Source of the DNA: DATJLY01 sp035532935
GTDB lineage: Bacteria > Pseudomonadota > Alphaproteobacteria > ATCC43930 > CGMCC-115725
DNA: 64,000 nucleotides
Assembly: GCA_035532935.1 (NCBI GenBank)
Contig: DATKQE010000008.1
Location: 124,001-188,000 of the forward strand
Direction of reading: 5' to 3'
In this document: piece by piece, positions 59,195 to 64,000 of the stretch
Layout: each line of letters begins with the position of its first letter
How positions within the stretch are numbered: the first letter of the stretch is position 1
Position numbers and translations under genes: made by a program
Notes under the pieces: generated by a model
The model's database searches: none
Told to the model about the DNA's origin: nothing
What the model saw: the letters and a program-made list of their open reading frames with translations, nothing else

Positions 59195-60382
59195 ATGAGC
59201 CAACCCATCGTTGTCCTCTGCGCGCCGGTTCGCACGGCCATCGGCACCTACAAGGGCGCACTGAAGGATGTCCCGGCCCCCGATCTTGGCGCGGTGGTCA
59301 TCGGAGAGACGTTGAAGCGGGCGAAACTCGATGCGGCGAAAGTCGAAACGATCGTCATGGGGCATGTCATACAGGCGGGCGCCAAGATGAACCCGGCGCG
59401 CCAGGCGGCGGTCAAGGCGGGCGTTCCGGTGACGGTGCCGGCCATGACCGTCAATCGCGTGTGCGGTTCCGGCGCCCAGGCGATGGCAAGCGTCGCGCAG
59501 GAGGTCATGCTCGGTTTCGCGCGGTGCGGCGTCGCGGGCGGCATGGAGAACATGGACCAGGCGCCCTACCTCCTGTCCGGCGGTCGTTGGGGCTATCGCA
59601 TGGGCGATGCCGAAATCTACGACAGCATGCTGCGGGACGGCCTGAACGACGCTTTCTGCGACAAGCATTCCGGCTGGGTCACGGAGGATCTCGTCGCGAA
59701 ATTTCAAATCACGCGCGAGGCGCAGGACCGGTGGGCCTGCCGCTCGCAGACCCGCTTCAGCGCGGCGCAAGCCGCGGGGAAATTCAAGCCGGAGATCGTC
59801 GCGGTCAAAGTGCCAAGCCATAAGGGTCCGGCCGCGTTCGCGAACGATGAGCACAATCGGCCGGATACGACGCTCGAAACCCTGGCCAAGCTCAAGCCGG
59901 TGTTCCGCAAGGACGGGACCATCACCGCCGGGAACGCGCCCGGGCTCAACAGCGGCGCCGCTGCCATGATCGTGGCCGATGCCGCGTGGGCGGAAAAGCA
60001 GGGCCTCGAGCCGATGGCGCGCCTCGTCTCGTTCGGCGTCGGCGCGGTCGAGCCGGGCATGTTCGGCCTGGGACCGGTGCCGGCCGTGCGCCAGGCCCTG
60101 ACGCGCGCCGGCTGGAAGATCGGCGACCTCGAGCGTGTCGAAATCAACGAGGCGTTCGCCGCCATCGCATTGGCGCTGATCCAGGAGCTTGGCCTCGCCG
60201 AAGACATCGTCAATGTCGAGGGCGGTGCCGTGGCGCACGGTCATCCCATCGGCGCGACCGGCGCCGTGCTGGCGACGCGGCTGATGCACGCGATGCGCCG
60301 CGACGGTATTCGGCGTGGCCTCGTCACCATGTGCATTGGCGGCGGCCAGGGCATTGCGCTCGCACTCGAAAGCATCCGCTGA
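59195..60382 (+). CDS. acetyl-CoA C-acetyltransferase (thiolase)
   Basis: Thiolase II of 395 residues condensing or cleaving acyl-CoA. Catalytic residues: Cys90 in NRVCGSGAQA, His in EGGAVAHGHPIGATGA, Cys in TMCIGGGQG; NEAFAA is also present. The substrate-loop Ala-His-Gly-His variant (VAHGHP for IALGHP) is unusual. Start at 59195 has GAGGAGAC upstream. Likely role: acetoacetyl-CoA formation for polyhydroxybutyrate or beta-oxidation. The preceding reductase is decayed, so another reductase is needed. Confidence 0.92.
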   Translation: MSQPIVVLCAPVRTAIGTYKGALKDVPAPDLGAVVIGETLKRAKLDAAKVETIVMGHVIQAGAKMNPARQAAVKAGVPVTVPAMTVNRVCGSGAQAMASVAQEVMLGFARCGVAGGMENMDQAPYLLSGGRWGYRMGDAEIYDSMLRDGLNDAFCDKHSGWVTEDLVAKFQITREAQDRWACRSQTRFSAAQAAGKFKPEIVAVKVPSHKGPAAFANDEHNRPDTTLETLAKLKPVFRKDGTITAGNAPGLNSGAAAMIVADAAWAEKQGLEPMARLVSFGVGAVEPGMFGLGPVPAVRQALTRAGWKIGDLERVEINEAFAAIALALIQELGLAEDIVNVEGGAVAHGHPIGATGAVLATRLMHAMRRDGIRRGLVTMCIGGGQGIALALESIR

Positions 60383-60453
60383 CGAGGCCATGAAACCGAG
60401 CCTCGCAGCGCGTGTGGCGCGCAACTTGTTGCCATAACCATGGAGTGACGCTC

Positions 60454-60783
60454 ATGGCCACAACATCGCCTCATGAAGCGGAGGAGCGGCGGCTCGCCCA
60501 ATTGGGCGAGCGCATCGTCGCGCTGAAGCGCCAACTCGCCGCCGACAGCCGATCCGACAAATCGGCCGAGATCGCGGCGCTGGAGCAGCGTCATGGCGAC
60601 CTGACGGCCCGCCTGCACGCGCTCCATCTCGAGGGACCGAGCTTCCGCAGCGAGACCAAGGCTGCGCTCGTCCGGGTTGCCGACGATGTTTCCGCGAGCC
60701 TCGACGAATGGGTGTCGTGGGTCGATTCCGGTTACGCCGCGGATCGCCAGCCTTCCGACAAAGCGCCGCGGCGCCAAGGGTGA
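60454..60783 (+). CDS. small coiled-coil protein, unknown
   Basis: A 109-residue charged protein. Its first half is a predicted coiled coil (EAEERRLAQLGERIVALKRQLAA..., EIAALEQRHGDLTARLHALHLEG), and the second half has a short helix, SLDEWVSWVDSGYA. GGAGTGAC precedes the ATG. It follows the thiolase by 71 nt and may be co-transcribed with it. No family assigned. Confidence 0.55.
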   Translation: MATTSPHEAEERRLAQLGERIVALKRQLAADSRSDKSAEIAALEQRHGDLTARLHALHLEGPSFRSETKAALVRVADDVSASLDEWVSWVDSGYAADRQPSDKAPRRQG

Positions 60784-60875
60784 GCGGCCGCCTTGTCACA
60801 ACCGCCTGCGATCAGCGCCGCCGCAGGGATGTCATGGAATCTTTGCGGCGGACAGGAAAGCCGGCGGCCCTTGCC

Positions 60876-63194
60876 TTACGCAGCGAGGATCGGATTGTGC
60901 GCCGCCTGCCAGCTGGTCTGGAGCGCGCCGACCGCGCCGCCGCCGATCGGCGCGGTCCCGTTCATCTCCCAGACGGAAATCGCGCCAGTCTGGGTGTTCT
61001 GCCACAAGATGTCCGACTTGCCATCGCCGTTGTAATCGCCGATGCCCGCAACCTGCCAAGCGGTCGACGGCGCATTGGCGATGGGGCCGCCGCCGATGAT
61101 GGCGGTCCCGTTCATCTCCCAGATCGACGCGGCGCCCGTCTGCGTGTTCCGCCACAGAATGTCGGTCGTGCCGCCGCCGTTGAAATCGCCGAGACCGGCG
61201 ATCTGCCATGGCGCCGACGGCGCGGCGATGGCGCCGCCGCCGATCACGCTCGTGCCGCTCATCTCCCACAGCCCCAACTGCCCGGTGCTCGTGTTCTGCC
61301 ACAGGATGTCCGCCATCCCGTCGCCGTTGAAGTCAGCGACCCCTGCGACCTTCCAGCTCGGCGGCGGGGCGCCGGCGAGCGGGCCGCCGCCGATGACGCC
61401 GGTGCCGTTCATCTCCCAGATCGACGCGGCGCCGGTCTGCGAATTCCGCCACAAGACGTCCGTCTTGCCGTCGCCGTTGAAGTCGCCCAGGCCGGCGACC
61501 TGCCATGATGCGGGCGGCGCCGCGAGCGGGCCGCCGCCGATCACGCTCGTCCCGTTCATCTCCCACAGCGCCAAGGCGCCGCTGGCCGTGTTCTGCCACA
61601 GGATGTCGGCCGTCCCGTCGCCGTTGAAATCGCCGACGCCCGCGATCTGCCACTGCGGCGACGGCGCCGAGAGCGGGCCGCCGCCGATGACGGTGCTGCC
61701 GCTCATCTCCCACAGCGACGTGGCGCCGGCCGACGCGTTCCGCCATAAGATGTCCGACATGCCGTCGCCGTTGAAATCCGACGCGACGCGCGCGGGAGGC
61801 GACGATTGCGGCGCCGCCGTCGCGGTGATCGGCGTCCAGCCGAGCGCGTTCATCAGCGTAAGGTCGGCCGACGTCACCGGGTCCACGACGCCGGAATTGG
61901 TGAAGGCGAGAAACGCGTTGTTGCCGACACTGCCGGCCCAGTCGCCGAAATCGCCGCCCGGATTGGTGTTGAAGTTGCCGAGATTCGTGACGCCGCCGTC
62001 GATGGAGAAATAGCCGGTCTTGGTTCCGCTGAAGCTGCGGACGCCGGGGGCGGAATAGTGAAACAGGTCCAGCGGCTCGAAGCTGCTCCACGACCCGTCC
62101 ATCATCTGCCGGCCGAGCACCTCGGAGATCTCGTGCGTCGCGACGCCGAAGAAGTCGAATGCACCGGGGCTCACCCCGTCGCTGTTGTTGTAGTCGAAAG
62201 CGAGGCCGCTGCTGAATCCGACGTAACCGTCGAGACCCTGCGACGACGCGGCGAGCCCCAGCGCCTCGGCCTCGGCGGTGGTGACCCAGAACTGGCCGCC
62301 ATTGGTCGGGTCGGTGGCCGGCACGTCGGCCGCCGCGGTCGGGTCGGCGCGCAAGGCGGCGGCCAATTGCGAAAAGCTGTAGTTGTAGAGATACGTCTCG
62401 CTCTCGCCGAGCGCGCCGCCGCCCATCGACGATCCGTTGATCTCGCCGTAGCCGACATCGATGTTGATCGTGACCGGATTGGAAAAATTGTCTTCGAAGA
62501 ACTGCGCGGCGGCGGTGACGGCGGTCTTGAACGCTGCGGGGGCGCTATTCGCGCTCGAGTCGAAGGTCAGGTTGATGACGAGATGCTGAGCGGCACCGGA
62601 CCCGCCCGACGTTCCCGTCCCGGCCGAACCGCCGCCGCTCGATCCGGTGCCGCCCGAACCGCTCTGCGCGAGCGTCACAACGCCGGCATCGTCTTGAACG
62701 TCGGTGATGGCCGGGATGGCGGCGCCGGGCGCCGCTGCGCCGGGACCGGTCCCCGGCTGCGAGAGCGGGTCCTGCGCGCCGCCTGAGCCGTCGGGCGCCA
62801 TGAGGGACCCGGGCCTGGTGTCGGCGGCGAAGCTTGGGTTCGATGGGGCGAAAGCGGCGGTGCCGGGGGCCTGGCCCGCCATCGGAGCGGACGGAAATCC
62901 TGCCGGCTCCTGGCCGTCGCTCAAGCTGGCGGGGGTCGTCCCGGTGCCGGAGAGGCGCTGCTGCGGCGCGGTCTGACCGAAGCCGCCGCCGGCGGCTCCG
63001 CGCGGGCCGGGGGAAGACGCTGCGCCGCCGGTGCCGATGCTGCCGTCGTCCGATTGATAGCTTGTGCCCGCCGCATCGGACGGCGCGCCGCCGCCACCCA
63101 CGGTTGCCATGTCGAAGCTGCCGCCCGCGACATCGTTGGTCGCGAGCGCAAAATAAGGCTTCGCGCTTTCTTCGCCGGCGGCGGACATTGCCAT
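60876..63194 (-). CDS. zincin-like protein (NF038122 type) with six C-terminal FG-GAP repeats
   Basis: A 772-residue protein. Residues 1-190 are low-complexity Gly/Ala/Ser/Pro. Residues 195-465 resemble the NF038122 metalloprotease-like family (INLTFDSSANSAPAAFKTAV...), with the candidate metal site ATHEISEVLGR (His354, Glu355): the second His of HExxH is Glu. Residues 473-772 are six repeats of 49-53 residues with DFNGDGxxDILWxN, a calcium-binding FG-GAP/VCBS unit. The fifth repeat has NGGG in place of NGDG. No Sec signal is visible at the N-terminus, so export, if any, would need another route such as type I secretion. Confidence 0.8.
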   Translation of the reverse strand: MAMSAAGEESAKPYFALATNDVAGGSFDMATVGGGGAPSDAAGTSYQSDDGSIGTGGAASSPGPRGAAGGGFGQTAPQQRLSGTGTTPASLSDGQEPAGFPSAPMAGQAPGTAAFAPSNPSFAADTRPGSLMAPDGSGGAQDPLSQPGTGPGAAAPGAAIPAITDVQDDAGVVTLAQSGSGGTGSSGGGSAGTGTSGGSGAAQHLVINLTFDSSANSAPAAFKTAVTAAAQFFEDNFSNPVTINIDVGYGEINGSSMGGGALGESETYLYNYSFSQLAAALRADPTAAADVPATDPTNGGQFWVTTAEAEALGLAASSQGLDGYVGFSSGLAFDYNNSDGVSPGAFDFFGVATHEISEVLGRQMMDGSWSSFEPLDLFHYSAPGVRSFSGTKTGYFSIDGGVTNLGNFNTNPGGDFGDWAGSVGNNAFLAFTNSGVVDPVTSADLTLMNALGWTPITATAAPQSSPPARVASDFNGDGMSDILWRNASAGATSLWEMSGSTVIGGGPLSAPSPQWQIAGVGDFNGDGTADILWQNTASGALALWEMNGTSVIGGGPLAAPPASWQVAGLGDFNGDGKTDVLWRNSQTGAASIWEMNGTGVIGGGPLAGAPPPSWKVAGVADFNGDGMADILWQNTSTGQLGLWEMSGTSVIGGGAIAAPSAPWQIAGLGDFNGGGTTDILWRNTQTGAASIWEMNGTAIIGGGPIANAPSTAWQVAGIGDYNGDGKSDILWQNTQTGAISVWEMNGTAPIGGGAVGALQTSWQAAHNPILAA
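60879..61778 (-). repeat. six tandem ~150-bp repeats coding for FG-GAP units
   Basis: Within the preceding gene, 147-150 bp units repeat six times, each coding DFNGDG-type loops, WEMNGT-x-VIGGG and W-x-(I/V)AG. The units are similar at DNA level (recurring ATCTCCCA, GCCGCCGCCGAT on the + strand), so unit gain or loss by recombination is possible. Confidence 0.85.
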
Positions 63195-63379
63195 GACACT
63201 CTTGGATCGATCGCCCGTGCTGCGGCACCTTCGATCCTTGGACTTACCAACGGTTTAACATTTCTTAGAGCTTTACGCATTAGTCGCGTCGAGAATTTAT
63301 CGAATTTGACTGTACAATTGTCTCCGGCCGCCGCGCCTTTCTCGTACCGCAAGCCAGGAATCTTGACCGGCGCGCCGCG

Positions 63380-64000
63380 CTAGGACGGCTGGGGCGCGAG
63401 CTGCGGCTCGAGCACCGGCCGGGGATCCTGCGTGAAGCCGATCGCCACCACCATGACGACGCTCGCGGCGACGAAGAACCAGCCCAGCGCCGGATAGCCA
63501 TAGCCGCCCGCGATCGAGCCGGCGACGAAGCCGGCGATGCCCGCGACGAGATGGCCCATGCCGCTGACCGCGCCGGAATGGACGCCGAGATGCTCGGCCC
63601 GGGCGAAGTCCTGCGCGTAGGCGACGCCGATCGGATAGAAGGTCCCGTTCGCGGCCTGAAAGATCGCGGTGAGGATCGCCGCCGAGAGGAACGTCTGCGG
63701 CAGGACGAAGAGCGGCGCCGCCATGACCAGCGCGACGCAGCCGAAAATGAGGAGCGAGCGGCGCCGGCCGATATGGTCCGAGAGATAGCCCGCGACGAAG
63801 CTGAAGGCGAAGGAGGACCAGCCCCCGATCGCAGCCACGTCGACGGCCATGCCGAACGAGAAGTGCTGCCGCGTCCGCAGATAGGTCACGAGAATGGCCA
63901 GGAAGCCGTATTGCGTCAGGCCCCAGAACATCATGGTGATGAGCAGCAGGATCATGTTGCGGTTGAAGAGCCACGCGGTCCGCGACGCCTCATGCACCAC
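63380..64000 (-). CDS. MFS transporter, C-terminal half (partial)
   Basis: The last 206 residues of a major facilitator protein; the start lies beyond the right edge. Six hydrophobic segments are visible, with the loop motif GYLSDHIGRRRS (the second-half counterpart of the MFS A-motif) between the second and third. Substrate specificity cannot be read. It points leftward toward the FG-GAP gene, 185 nt away. Confidence 0.8.
   Translation of the reverse strand: MVHEASRTAWLFNRNMILLLITMMFWGLTQYGFLAILVTYLRTRQHFSFGMAVDVAAIGGWSSFAFSFVAGYLSDHIGRRRSLLIFGCVALVMAAPLFVLPQTFLSAAILTAIFQAANGTFYPIGVAYAQDFARAEHLGVHSGAVSGMGHLVAGIAGFVAGSIAGGYGYPALGWFFVAASVVMVVAIGFTQDPRPVLEPQLAPQPS

Noticed and set aside
60879..61778. 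CRISPR-like array
   Set aside because: Regular ~150-bp repeats are in-frame coding repeats of FG-GAP units, without short direct repeats and unique spacers.
1..64000. tRNA or rRNA genes
   Set aside because: No cloverleaf with TTCGANNC plus acceptor pairing and no rRNA-like stretch was found by eye; a covariance search could still find one.

Overview
The window is high-GC, densely coded bacterial chromosome. Gene content and order point to an alphaproteobacterium, possibly Rhodospirillales-like: it carries the argS / SPOR / nagZ / M50 protease / scpA / scpB / tatB / tatC / serS / surE / pcm run, a PAS_5 protein, an ErpA/IscA-type A-protein next to ExoIII, an ECF42-like sigma factor with a DGPF partner, a PEP-CTERM protein and a FixK/FNR-type box. 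Genus cannot be fixed from the sequence. I see no rRNA, tRNA, CRISPR array or complete insertion sequence.

Layout. 1-700: 3' end of an unknown gene and a PAS_5 protein. 787-15724: a leftward housekeeping cluster with many 1-14 nt overlaps (dGTPase-like, argS, SPOR protein, nagZ, site-2 protease, scpA, scpB, tatB, tatC, serS, surE, pcm). It is followed by a periplasmic copper/cytochrome module (small secreted protein, Cys-rich protein, SCO, PCuAC, cytochrome c) and ends in a LysM/M23 lipoprotein. tatA is missing from its usual slot before tatB. 15863-21664: erpA-xth; a PilZ domain fused to a PagL-like beta-barrel; a lysine-2,3-aminomutase-like radical SAM enzyme; ilvD; an alpha/beta hydrolase. 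21882-28270: a single-chain MmeI-like restriction-modification enzyme whose stop overlaps the first gene of a DppBCDF-type ABC operon that lacks its binding protein. 28400-36617: DGPF/ECF42 pair, luciferase-like oxidoreductase, GNAT, Nudix, a small phage-like protein, an overlapping lipoprotein/response regulator/histidine kinase set, a 2OG-Fe(II) oxygenase and a small membrane protein.

36660-43653: FkbM methyltransferase, a 5'-truncated PEP-CTERM gene next to IS-like repeats, then a flavoprotein/catabolic group (FAD monooxygenase, pirin, nitronate monooxygenase-like protein, a leaderless NMT1/THI5-like protein, GntR/FadR regulator). 43897-49774: a DevBCA-like exporter behind an FNR/FixK-type promoter, a DUF2891 protein and a polytopic membrane protein. 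50079-56174: a 34-aa secreted peptide gene with its own ribosome binding site and terminator, and two large leftward signalling genes, a DUF4062-nSTAND1-TPR ATPase and a TPR-SLOG-class III cyclase fusion. 56371-64000: small helical protein, slipin-NfeD pair, thiolase with a decayed reductase tail in front of it, a coiled-coil protein, a zincin-like protein with six FG-GAP repeats, and the C-terminal half of an MFS transporter.

The strongest candidates for undescribed biology are the cyclase/STAND pair, the PilZ/outer-membrane-barrel fusion, the tiny CxxC peptide gene, and the restriction enzyme coupled to a peptide transporter operon.
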